Source: Numenius arquata (taxonomy: Eukaryota; Chordata; Aves; Charadriiformes; Scolopacidae). Taken from it: 64,000 nt of DNA. The DNA lies in the NCBI RefSeq assembly GCF_964106895.1, contig NC_133576.1:44363059-44427058 (forward strand). Reading direction: 5' to 3'. Below are positions 36,293 to 47,700 of the stretch, piece by piece (positions within the stretch are counted from its first letter, which is position 1; each line of letters begins with the position of its first letter). A program made the translations under genes and the position numbers. A model generated the notes under the pieces. That model saw nothing but the letters and a program-made list of their open reading frames with translations. It was not told where the DNA came from and searched no databases.

Positions 36293-39200
36293 CTGTGCCG
36301 TTGTGTGGTGAAGGGACAAATGCAGGCTTTCTGGGCCCATATAGACAAATCATATAAAGGTCTCAGTATTAATAATCAGTCATTCCGTAATTAGTATTAA
36401 CTATGATCATTTACAGGACCGGTCCTGTGGAGACCTGGCAATGTGTAAAAGAAATGTGCAAAGAAATGAGCTAAAATTTCCATATACATCAAGCCATACA
36501 TTTTCCATAGGCTTTTGGACAGGAGTGAGAGCTGGACTGAGAAGGACAGCCATGCTTGGGCACGATGGCAGAGCTTACGCTGACATAGCCATTGGTTTAG
36601 CTGTTAACAGCATAACCGCCATGAAAAGTTAGTTCCTGCGTAGATTCAACCCTGAATTACATGTTTGTGGGGGAGAAAGATCTAGAAGCAAGAGTGATGA
36701 AACACCAAAGACGGTGAAAGGAGGGAGAGAAGACTGAGTGAATTAGGGAGAGGAAGAAGAGCTGGAGGAGTGAAGGGGAAACCCTCCCAGCTCCAGGGGT
36801 GATCTAGTATTTTGGTAGATTTGAGGGGAACAGCGTGGAAAGGTAAAGCAGTAAGTCAAGGCCCTGGGGGAATGAGAGAACAAGACACGTGTGAGAGACC
36901 TTCAGCTGAAGGAGGGGACCTGCAAAAGAAAGAATCAGTGGGCAGAGGAAGCAGGCTTAGATATGGAGTTGGTAAGGAAAAAGTTGGTTTATTTAAATTA
37001 TTATTCTCTACTTTTTCTTCTAGGCAAACTTTGTTCAAAATACATCACCTTCCTTAAAATACTTGGCTTGACTCATGCTCTGGCTGCCCATCCTTTCAAA
37101 GGCCAGGCTGTACCTTCCCAGTCCCAGTGGCCCAGGAAGCATTTCCAAATGCAACCTTACACCCTTCATAGGCACTGGGGAACTTCCTGTGCTTTGCACA
37201 AAACCTAGGGTTTTCCCTCCCCAGCCTCCACTACAGGCACCTCTCCCTGCCCTTCAAGTGGGGCGAGCTATTTGGTGTTGAGTCCAGCCCCACACAGCCT
37301 CCCATGGGAGCGCAGGGCAGGGACAGGCACTGCAGGCAGGGTACCAAGGGTCTCGCTCCATCACGGAGGGCAAGGAGAGCTGAAGTGCGACAGAGAGCGA
37401 AGAAACAGGGTTCAGTGATGACTTGTGGAAATGAGTTTCTCTGAAGAAAAGTGAATGGGAGATTATTCACTGAAAAGTTTAATTTATCTGGGGTTTTTTT
37501 CCCATCTAAATCCCTTTGAAGGCTACCTCCCTGCACTACCCCAGTTTGGATGTGCGTGTGCAAGGGGCACTTGATTTCTTGAGTGCTACAGGAAAAGTAG
37601 TTTTTAGAGAGGCTGGGGGTCATGGTCTGCAGTGGGTGCCACCATGTGAGCACAGTGACTTCAGGACTGGAGAAGCCAGCCCTGGAAACCACATCCCATG
37701 GCTGTAAAGAGGTGACTGTGGTTGATGGGGATGCTTCGAAGAAAGGACGGATTTTGGGAGGCTATTCCAAAAGGGTGTTGCCACCCTTTGATGTGTCTGA
37801 GAGGGGCAGCTCCTCAGGGGGTCCACACAGGCTGGCAGTCCATGGGAAAGGTGAGTGGAAGCAGTGGCAGTGCTGTCCCTGACAGCTCGCTGCCTTGGTC
37901 CCTTCTGCGTAGTTGCAGCCATGGGCAGAGGGACAGAGTGGACAGGGATGGTGCCATGCCACCCCATGCCAGCCCTGCATGGAGAGTGGCTGGGGCAGCC
38001 CTCTTCATCCCTAAAGCTTTACACTCTCCCTTTAAGCAGGGTTTGCAGTGGGGGGGGGGGGATCTCAACCCGTGTAAAAGCAGGGTGGATGTTTTGTGCC
38101 TTTTCAGCAGTGAGTCCAAGTGCAAAAACTGTGTGTGATCTGAATATCCTACAGTTACGCTTTGGAAACCCTAATAAAGCTGCCTCTGAACCGCATACGT
38201 GGAGCAGACGCCGGGACCGGGAGACAGAGGCACCTTTTTTACTCCTTGGGAGCACCCGCCGGGGTAAGTGACATCTGGCTGGGGCACCGCCAGATCGTCG
38301 GGCCAAAGGCTCAAGCCCCGCAGCCCTCTGAAAGCTACATCTAGCTTTAAGTGTTGTGTGTACAAAGTGGTGTGTGTTGGCCTCGGTAAGTAACTTAGCA
38401 GACAAGGCAAAGCAGAGCCGTGCAACACTTGATGTGCCGCCTGCAGTCTGGGGGATAATAGCTTAGTGCTGCCTGTAGCTGGTCAAAATGCTCCTTTAAG
38501 GCAAATGATGGAGAAACGTCATCTGGCACCGTATTGTCGGGATTTGGCCCAGCTGATGAACTGTTGAAGGATTGAATAAGATAGAGTTATTCTTCCAAGT
38601 AATTTTTGTCCCATGTTGCACGGTGTATAATGAAATAAAGAGATTCAGGAGGGTTAAACCAGCTAAAGGAAGGCAGCCATTTCATGGAGCTGCATACCCT
38701 CTTTGATGAACACCATTTTTTGTCTCCTTTCAGGCGTGGGCCTGGGCTGTGTCTTAGACTGTATCAGGCTTTTACCATAATTTCTGAGAGCTCAGCTTTT
38801 GTAGATTCAATTCCACATGAAAAGTTCTTGAAGAGTGCAGTAGTCAGCAATTTTACAGCAAAGAAATTTTTTCAACTAGTGTTAATGTAATGAGGAGGGA
38901 GTGGGATGTGTGCTGGAGCTTAAGAAACAGATTTTAAATACGCAGGGATGATAGATATGGCAAGGAGGATGGAGAGGCAGGAACAGGATCATCACCTGGA
39001 TTTATGAGCCTGTCTCTTTGCTGGCTGGAGAAGCTGGTCATTTTTTTTAATAGAAATCAAAAGGTGGATGCTCACCGGTGTGAGTTTCTGATCATTAGAT
39101 GTCACAATGATGTGCGACTAAATCCTGCAGTGCACCAGTGACCTCGTCCTACCACTCTTGGAGTGGGTCATCACAGGGGAGATCTCAGCCTCCTCCTCCT

Positions 39201-39500
39201 CTACAAGACCAAATGCTCCATGTGCATCTCCCAGTGTAAGCGCTCTTGCTGCCTCTTTCCAAATGGCTTGTTGTCATGGCCATCTTCCTCAGGTACCTGC
39301 TGCTTGTCAAGGTCGATCAAGCCACTCGGGAGTGAACCATGGTAAAACAGGGTTAAGACAATGGTCAGCAGAAGGGGGTATGAAATGATGGGTCACAGAA
39401 GTCCTGACTGATGTTCAGAAGCAGTGGGCAATGGGTGTTGTGGCAGATGTGGAAAGGCTGTGGCAGTGAGGGAGGCTGTGGCCATCTCAGAATACCTGTG

Positions 39501-39682
39501 GGTATAACCTAGGTGTTGCCTAGGGGATTAGCCTCCAGGATGGCTTACAGGATAGCCTATAGGATAGACTGGAAAATAGCCCAGAGGGCAGCCTAGGGGA
39601 TAGCCTTCGGGACAGCTTACAGGACACTCTGTAACATAGCCTAGTGGATAGCCTACAGGATATGCCCACGGGATAGATAGCC
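39501..39682. repeat. Degenerate 12-bp minisatellite, unit near GGATAGCCTACA
   Basis: About fifteen units in tandem, mostly exactly 12 bp, for example GGATGGCTTACA, GGATAGCCTATA, GGACAGCTTACA and GGATAGCCTACA. The first and last units are the most diverged. Because 12 is a multiple of three, the minus strand reads through as a Gly-Tyr-Pro-x peptide repeat. I regard that as a by-product of the period, not a gene. Confidence 0.88.
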
Positions 39683-41266
39683 CCACAGTGGCAAGGGCGC
39701 TCTCCTGGAAGACTTCTAGTGCCTGCTCCAAGCTGGCAGAGAAAGGATGTGAAGCAAAGGTTTGCACCTCCCAAAAGAGTCACCTTGCTGGTCGCTGGCT
39801 CAGAGGGCATTAGGAGTACCGCTGGCTTCGGTCTGAAAGGCCAGCCTGGCTCTGGCTCCTGGACTGGCTCCGGGATCCCCTCAGCCCCATCAGCTCTTAC
39901 GAATCCCCTTTGCATGGTGAGCGAGCCCTGCCTGCCTGTTGCAGGGGGCATCCGAGGCTGCACACCGTGCCATGCCATAGCCCATAGGGCCACGCTGGCC
40001 TCCACTGCAGGTCAGTTGTGCAGCGAGGGCCTGGGGCGGGCAGGGAAGGCAGCACCAACCCCGCTGCCATGAGCCCAACTCTCCCAGCCTGCAGAACGCT
40101 GAAGAGGCCGGAAGATGTTTTTGCAGCTCCTCCATCAGAAGCCTCAGAAAACACCTGGAACTAACACTCACAGGAAGAGCTGTTTCCAGCCGCTGTGCGT
40201 GCTTGCAGCCCATCAGACAGCCTCTCCCCGGCGAGGGTGGAAGAGACTCTGCCTCCAAAGCTCTGTCCCCTCCGTGACCAAGAGTCACCCACCGCCGCCG
40301 CTGCTTCAGCTCCCCACAGGCGCAGGCACTGCAGCACGGCACAGACATGCAGCAGATGGCATGTGGCATCTGCTCAGAGAATCGACCGTTGGATACTTTG
40401 CTCTCCCTCCTGGTTTTCAGCTGTGCCTTCCCATGGGAGATGCCTTTGCCAGGATACTTCACTTAAATAACAAATTCCATCACTCTGGGGGTGGCACGGA
40501 GGGTGTTGGGCGAGAGCATGGGCTTTACGTGTTCTCCATGCTTCTGGAGCTTACAGAGGAAAAAAAAAGGCTGCTGGTTTTTCTTTCTGTCCTTCTAATG
40601 ATAACAGGAGGGATGTGGAAATTAAGCTGCCGAGTTTGGGCTGAGAGGGTCTGAGCCCCAGCTGCGGTGGGTGTCTGAAAGGACGGTCCCAGCGCAGGGC
40701 ACAGCCGGGGGCCTGTCACGCTGCCTGCAGGGTATGGGCAGCTCACCAGAAGGGTTGCCACTAATTAATAATTACGGTCCTATTTCACCACAGTATCAAA
40801 TGACGTCTCTCACCTCCCCGACAAAGGAGGTTTCCCCTCCCCTCCCCAGCCCACCCGGGGATAAGTACCACTTGGTCTTGTGTCTGACAAGGAGCTGGTC
40901 AGCCCCAGGGTCAGAGCCACAAAGCGGATGCCCAGCAGCTCTCAGCCCTAAAGCCGAGAGGGGTTGTTGCTATGGGAATCGAGAGGGCACTTGCAGACAG
41001 CATCTGGAGCCTGTGTCACTCCCTGTCCGAGGCAGCTGGATGTGGAGGGAAGCAAAACTAAAAGGAGGTGGCAGAGAGAGACAGAGGCACGGCAAAATGC
41101 ATGCATGTTAGAGGAGGGACCTTCCCAGAATGAGAGTACAGTGGGATACAGAAGAGCGGGGACACCAAACTGTCAGGCAGTGGTGGCTCGGCTTGGTAGG
41201 ATAAACCTTATTTTCTGCTGTGTTTCACACTGGAAAAAGGTCCAGTGAAAGCCCAACTGTAACAAG

Positions 41267-41335
41267 ATGGGATCTGCCTCCTCAACTTATCGGCCCAAGT
41301 GTATTTATTTGGATGTTGATGGAAGAATTCAAAAG
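41267..41335 (+). CDS. PDE9A: PDE9A coding exon 1 (start codon)
   Basis: ATG in an AAGATGG context, 23 codons, donor GTACTT after CAAAAG, phase 0 out. The translation reads MGSASSTYRPKCIYLDVDGR then IQK. An upstream in-frame TGA at 41246-41248 argues that this is the true start. The extent of the 5' UTR exon cannot be fixed. Confidence 0.93.
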
Positions 41336-41734
41336 GTACTTTTGCTGTTTTTCACAAAGTAGTGTCTCCGGAGGCAGCAGCGGCTGGGGGCTGTGTTTGC
41401 TGCAGGACCTATTTCTGTAACGCGAGTTAGATGTGTGTTTGCATTCAGCGCCGTGGCGGGCTTCACATCTCTTTTTAAGGCGGGGGGGGGGGGATCTTGC
41501 GTGGCTTCTGCTTTGTACACGGATGTTTATTTAAAGGGGAAGGGGAGGCTGGCGGCAGGGGAGGGCTGGGCACTGCCAGCTTTCGCTGTTGGTGTGGGGA
41601 TCCTTGGTTTAGCAGCCATGTAGGCTTCCTCGCCTGGAGTAGAGTGGCGACGTGTTTACAAAGTTTTGCCTGAGGAGAGGTTTTCACCCAAGCATTGGGA
41701 GCTGGAAAGCACGGCGTGCCGAGTAATTTGGAGG

Positions 41735-41766
<32 letters not shown>

Positions 41767-44700
41767 TTAGTGATGTGCATTTTCCTAACGCCAAGCTGAC
41801 TGGCAGGCAGGTGCCCGGCTGTTGTGCGATGGGGTATGCCGCTGCATCGCCGGGGGGGATTGGGGCTGTGGGGGTCCCCGCCACCTTTGCCAAGTTGTTG
41901 GTAAACGATGATAAACATTAATTAAAACTTTCGCTTCCATTAGCCTGCCTTGTTTGCTTAACCACGGTTCACAGCACAGGGGAAACTGTGGGAGAAATGT
42001 GTTCTGGCTAAAAGGGAGAGCTTGCACGCTGTCGAGCTGACAGCCCACTGCTCTTAAACAGAAACGATGCCCCCACATTTTTTTAAGTCGTCTTTTTTCT
42101 TCTTTTTGTCAGCAATTCTTTGGCCACAAACCAAGTGCCTTTTTTGTAATAGAAAGCCGCTGTGAGGCTGAAGAGCAAGTAAACTCTGACTTGCAAAATT
42201 CAAGTCTCTCTCTGTCATCCTCCTGCTCTAAATTTCCATTTCACCCAGCCTCGCCTTTTGTTTCTGCTTTAAAAAGAAACAGCAAAGATACCCTTTGCTT
42301 TCCCTTCCCTTTGCTGTAAGAGTGACTGCAGAAAAGGGAGAGCTGATACTTACAGTTCCATCCCACCATGCGTGTCTCCGTTGCCTGCAGTCCCCTCTGC
42401 CCGCTGCCCTGGAGACCCACCGCAACTGCCAGAGTCCTGTCCTCAGGAACAAGACCTTGAAGAATCCAAATCAGCACCTGGTCCCCCACAGCAGGCTGCT
42501 CCTCTTCATCCATCTTGGGGCTTAGACGTGACGTGATGGTGGTCCCTCTGCCACCATGGGCTCCTCCGTTCTGGTGGGCAGAAGCTGACGCCTCTTCTCT
42601 TTTGGTGGGGCTTAATGAATTGGTCGCCTGGCAGCCCCCAAAAGCACAGCTTGTACGGAGCTCCCTGGCACCTTTACCGTTTGGTACGAAAATGTTTTGG
42701 TATTCTGAAAGGGTGGCAAATGTTTCCATAGTTGTTGGTAAAGCACATCATCTATCATCTGCTTTGCTTTTTAAAAAAGTAGCATTTTGCAGAACCAGTC
42801 TCTGGAGAGTAATTTTGACACTGAAAACGCAGAAGAGGCACAAATACATGAGCAAGCAAATGCAAATTCAGGCGGCAGTAAGGGGTTTTTTTGCTAGATA
42901 AATGTTATCTGTTTCTTTTGTCAGATGTGAAATTCCATCTGTGCAATGTTTGGAAGGATTCCTGCAGTAAAAATGCCGTGTAAGTGGGGTTCACCCAGGG
43001 GTAAGCAGGGCATATCTCAGATTCTCATGCTTCCTCAGTAACAACATCATTAGAAAGAAAAGAAAAAAAAAAAAAAAGCAACCCTTAATCTTCCAAGGAA
43101 TGCAGTATTGAAGGCTTCTAAAGGGAGCTCATTAAATCAATGCTAAGCTACTCGTCAACCCAGTAATGAGGTATGAGCTTCATTATAACATCACTTGTTG
43201 AGTTTGAAAGGGCTCAGCTCCAACCTGCAACTGGCTTGCTGGACACTGCAGAGTCATGAAATAGAACTGGGCATTCTCCCATAGTGCTAGCTGTGATGGC
43301 AATTATTCACGGGAAACTCTGTGTTTCCGTGGCATCCTTCTGAATTTCCACTGGTGTGGCTGCAGGGTGTGCTACTGACTTTGGGAGGAGTTGTTTTGCC
43401 TTGGCACTGGGGTAAACGAAGGGATGCACCAGGCTCAGAGAGCTGCATGCCGCCTGCCCCTGGAACCTGTGCGTTGCAGATGAGCACTCGGAAGTGCTCT
43501 GCAACAGGAGCATTGAATTAAGCTAAGTAGGTTTGTGTGTCAGCAGATCCAGAGGGGCACAGCGGGGAGGGCAAAGGAGCAAGGCAATTGCTGGAGGAGA
43601 GTTTGCTGGCTTTGAAACCCTCAGTAATTGTTGAAATAAAGGAGGCACCATCAGCAGGGGTTGAACCCAGGACCGTGCCCGAGGCCAGCACATCCCAGAG
43701 GAAGTGCTGAGATCCATACCTGCAAGGCCAGTGCCATGAACACCCAGGAGTCCAGTAGCCTCCTGTGGGAGGCCGGTGGGAAGCTCGGAGCAGAGGAGAG
43801 GCCGGCCCAGTGCTGCTGTGCATCACTCCTACCTCACGCTGGGGAAGCCTAGCCCTTGCCTCGGTAACTTCCTCGGCTCCTGCCCTTTCCCCTTGGCCCC
43901 CATCTCACCTGCACCCGCAAAGGCTCCCAGTCATCTGTCACAGTTTGATAAACTGACCTTTCAGGGCCACGGGCAGGCACAAAATGGTCTTCACCAAACC
44001 TGACCACAGGGAAGGGCTCTCCTCCAGTGGGCAGAGTTGACTGAGCATCTACCCACACCGGGGCAGCAAGGGCTGTGCTTTGGGAGGGACATGACATGAC
44101 CCACCCTGGCCCAGCAGCCACCAACTGTGGAACCCCCCACAGGCACCTGAGTTCAAGATCCCCAAAGGGGTGGCTTTTGTGTCCACCAAGGGAAAAATTC
44201 AAGCTGCTGGTAGCTGATTCCTGGCTAAGGGGCAGGGGATGGGGGTCTCCTGTGGAGCAGCCACCTGCTGAGCTGGTGGAGGTAGAGCCAAACACGAGGC
44301 AGGAGGTGGAGGGGACAGCCATGCTGGGGCTGCTGGAGAAGAAAGATCGAAGGCTTTGCAGCGTTACAGCTGTGCGCTGAACCAGGGCTCTGTGCAAACC
44401 GACTTCAAAGAGGTCACTTGTTCTTGGAGCTGGTTAAAAAATGAAGTTACAGCATTATGTGCTTCCTATCCAGCAGGTCCGTAAAGGGGATGCATGCCCT
44501 GGAGGAAACAAACGCTGCTTGGTTTATTTATTTTTAAAGGATCCTCTCACCCAGAGACAACCAGCAGCTCATTACCCGCTTGCCTGGACACACACCTCCC
44601 TCTGCGCTTCGCACACGTGCCGGGGGCTTAGCACGCCCGTGAAACTCATCCATGTCCCACCCCTGCCACAGCCTGGTCTGCTGCCAGGCAAAGGAGAAGA

Positions 44701-47700
44701 CGGCGGGACGGGGGAAGCCGTGAACATGTTTCGTATAGGATAAGGTGATTTTGCAGTACCATCATGGACAGGGATTTCTCATTGTTCCTGGAGTGCCACT
44801 AGATGGGGTCAAGCACCCAAACCCCCAACCTACCACGGAGAAGTGAGGTTTGCTCCGCCAAACTTAAGCTGGAGTTGGAGTCTTATTTTCCTTCATAACG
44901 TTATTAACCCTATGGCTGCATTTTTAAGAAAAATTCCTATTGAATCTGTTTCAAATTAAAAATCCACCAGCAAGAAAATGTTCCCCAGCCCATGCCCAAA
45001 TCTTTTCCATGAAGAAACTACCGGGGAACATTTTCTTTTGACCTTTGAGATTCAAATGGTAGCAGAGCCAAACCAGCCAGTGGCCATATTCCCAGATGGG
45101 CGGCTTCATGGCTCTCATTTTCAAATGTCACAGGTAGTGGCTTTGCTCACAGAGCTGTAAGGAGTTCCCCTGAGAAAAACGCTAAATTCAAGAGGATTTC
45201 TGTTTCCAATGTCTTACTCAGCATCACATCCGTAAAAAGGATGGAAAGTCAGAGGGGTACAGAGCCTGAGCTAATTGGAAAAAAGAAAAGGACTGCTGCC
45301 TTTGTCAAGGATTCAAAGAAACCACTCAGGGTGGTATTTTCTTCCTCTTCAGAAAGCAAGTAAAGAATTTTGGAGCCATTTTGCTGGCTGACTGAGTCAT
45401 TTTGGATGCCAAGCAGAGAAATTAACTTTTTTTTTTTTTCTTTCTCAAAGAAATGTATTGATTTCAACTATCTGGATGTCTACTGTACTGACCTGTGGAG
45501 CAGGACACTGATCCATCCACCTCCATTGTTCTTCTTGGCCTAAGGTCCACGATGAACAGAGCAAAGCCAAGACTGAATTTTGGTGCTGTGGTTATTGCAT
45601 TGAAACGTCAGCACATAGAAATCGTTTCTGTCATGTGAGCTTTTCTTTTTAATTAGAGCAGCAGCAACTGTGGTATAAATGCAAACCCAACAGATTTTTC
45701 CAAAGCTCTCCATGCTATTTTTAACACGCCAAACTAGATTCAGATTAAAAACAAAACACAGCAGAAAAATAATGGCATGATGATCTGTTCAAGGCGATTA
45801 AATATTTTTGCATCCCCATGACTCTCTTGGCTCAGCAGGACAAGCATGCTCTGTGGTGCCCACGGACCCAATTCCCTGCCTGTTCGGACCAGGGATTTAG
45901 GGCAATATCCTTTCAGCTGCCAACTGTCGGAGGGGTGCATAGAGGGGAGGTTCACAGGCAGTCAGGACATGGACTCCTCTGGGGGCCACTTTGCCCGGCC
46001 AGTGTTCTCAGGTTCCTCCCACACATGGACAAGCTGCTGCCAAAACCCTCTTTAGCGTAGTGAGGCGTAAGTTTGTTTTTGTGGGATCAAGGCCATTTTC
46101 TTAGTGCTGGCAGATCTCTGTGGGTGAGGAAAGGTGCAAGATAGCACAGCCTGAGCCTGGCCGGTGCTCTCAGCTCACCTTGGGTCTCTGATTTTAGCTG
46201 GCCCTGGTGAATTCAAGGCGGCTGCTACATGTTCTTGTCGTAAAGTAGCAAGAAATGAACAGCGAGTTCTTAAAACTCCATCATATTACAGCACGTAAAC
46301 ATTTTAAAGAGTAAAAATGGCTTAAAACCAGACTTTTAAAAAAGTGACAGAAAATGTCTTATTTGAGGCCTCTCTCTCTCCTACTCCCCTTTCTCTTTCC
46401 CCCCCAGCAAGGGCTCCGCAGAGCATTTATAAAGCCAAACCATAATGCTAGCACGGTTCCGTAATTCCAGCGTAGCTCCATAATTCTTCTGTAGCTATCA
46501 CCCAAAAAGGCTTGTTTACTGCTGTTTATCTTTCTGAAGTCACATGCAGTCTATATAGTTATTAGAGTTTGTGCTCATGTTAGCCAAGGCAAAGTGTAGG
46601 TCAAACACTCTCCTGCTAGTCTTACCTATGGATTCAGACAAGCCAACCGTAGCAATTTATGCTAATCACATACAAACTGTTTTGGCTTAATACAAACGAG
46701 AGAAAACCGTTTTGTTTCTATCACCTTTCTAGTGAACTGCGAATTGGCCTTTCGTTGCCCTCTCGCCATACCTGCTTTTCCTTACTCCATTAACTAACAT
46801 TACTCTTCTGACAGTCTTATATTATCAAGGGTGTGGTAATATTAGACATTAATTGTGTGAGTGGTTTTGAAACAAGCAGCCCAGCTTCACTCACATTTAG
46901 TGAGGACATTTGGTGCTAAAGCATCCTTATTATCCAGTTTACAAAACATTTCAAGCTTAATGCATTTATGTGCTACAGGGTTAATTGCACTTACTACTCC
47001 ATTAGCAGCAATTGTGTGCCCTTTTTATGTTAAGTAAATCCAGAGTATAGACATTTCTATTATTTGTCAAAGGTTGAAGCACTTTTATGTCTGCTGCAGA
47101 AAATAAGAAACTTCCAGCTCAGCCTCTCACAACCAGCCTTGCTGGGTCCTGGTTACATTCTGCCTTTAATCAGTAGTACTAAAAGACTGAATAGCCGCAA
47201 TATGTCCCTTAGTATAGTCAGCAGGCTGCACAAGGCTCTCTTTAATGTAACCTGGATTCCTCTACGAGACCCAGTGACTCTAAAAAGTAATGAGATCCTT
47301 CCTTGCTCACAGTGACAGAGACAACCCCTGCCATGCTGTCCATCTCAATGGACATCCAAGATTGCCCTGGGGGTCACACATATGAGTGTACCGTAGACAT
47401 TTTCACTTTCCTGAAAAGAGAAAAATCTCTTTTCCCATAGTGCTCTGTTCAAGGATGTTATAAGGATGGTAATTGTGACTTACCATATAACTATGCCTTG
47501 GTATCCTGATACGTCAGCTCTGTCTGGCGGCTCCTGTTTCTCATTTTAGGGTAATGTATATAATTAGGAAACTAACGGGATTCACCCCACTTAACCATTA
47601 ACTGTAGCCATCTAAAAGTTAGTGATGACTGCTTCAAGCTAGTCACACAGCTTCCCCATAGTCACTGGGGAGGCGGGTGGTACCTCCAGAGGATGATTCA

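Larger units (their letters stand above)
32054..41266. other. Intergenic sequence between SLC37A1 and PDE9A, part 2
   Basis: Richer in GC than the SLC37A1 introns, with many short accidental frames. Structured items are an 11-12 bp tandem repeat at about 36252-36292, a G12 tract at 38050-38061, a CpG cluster with a consensus donor near 38264, and a 12-bp minisatellite at 39501-39682. The PDE9A promoter should lie in the last part, but I see no clear core promoter motif. Confidence 0.55.

Noticed and set aside
39890..40462. Open frame of 190 codons on the minus strand
   Set aside because: It lies in GC-rich sequence with few stops, overlaps other frames on both strands, and its Cys/Ser/Gly-rich translation has no domain or family signature.
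47413..47434. 9-bp inverted repeat GAAAAGAGA/TCTCTTTTC
   Set aside because: A-rich and low-complexity; such short hairpins are expected by chance in 64 kb.
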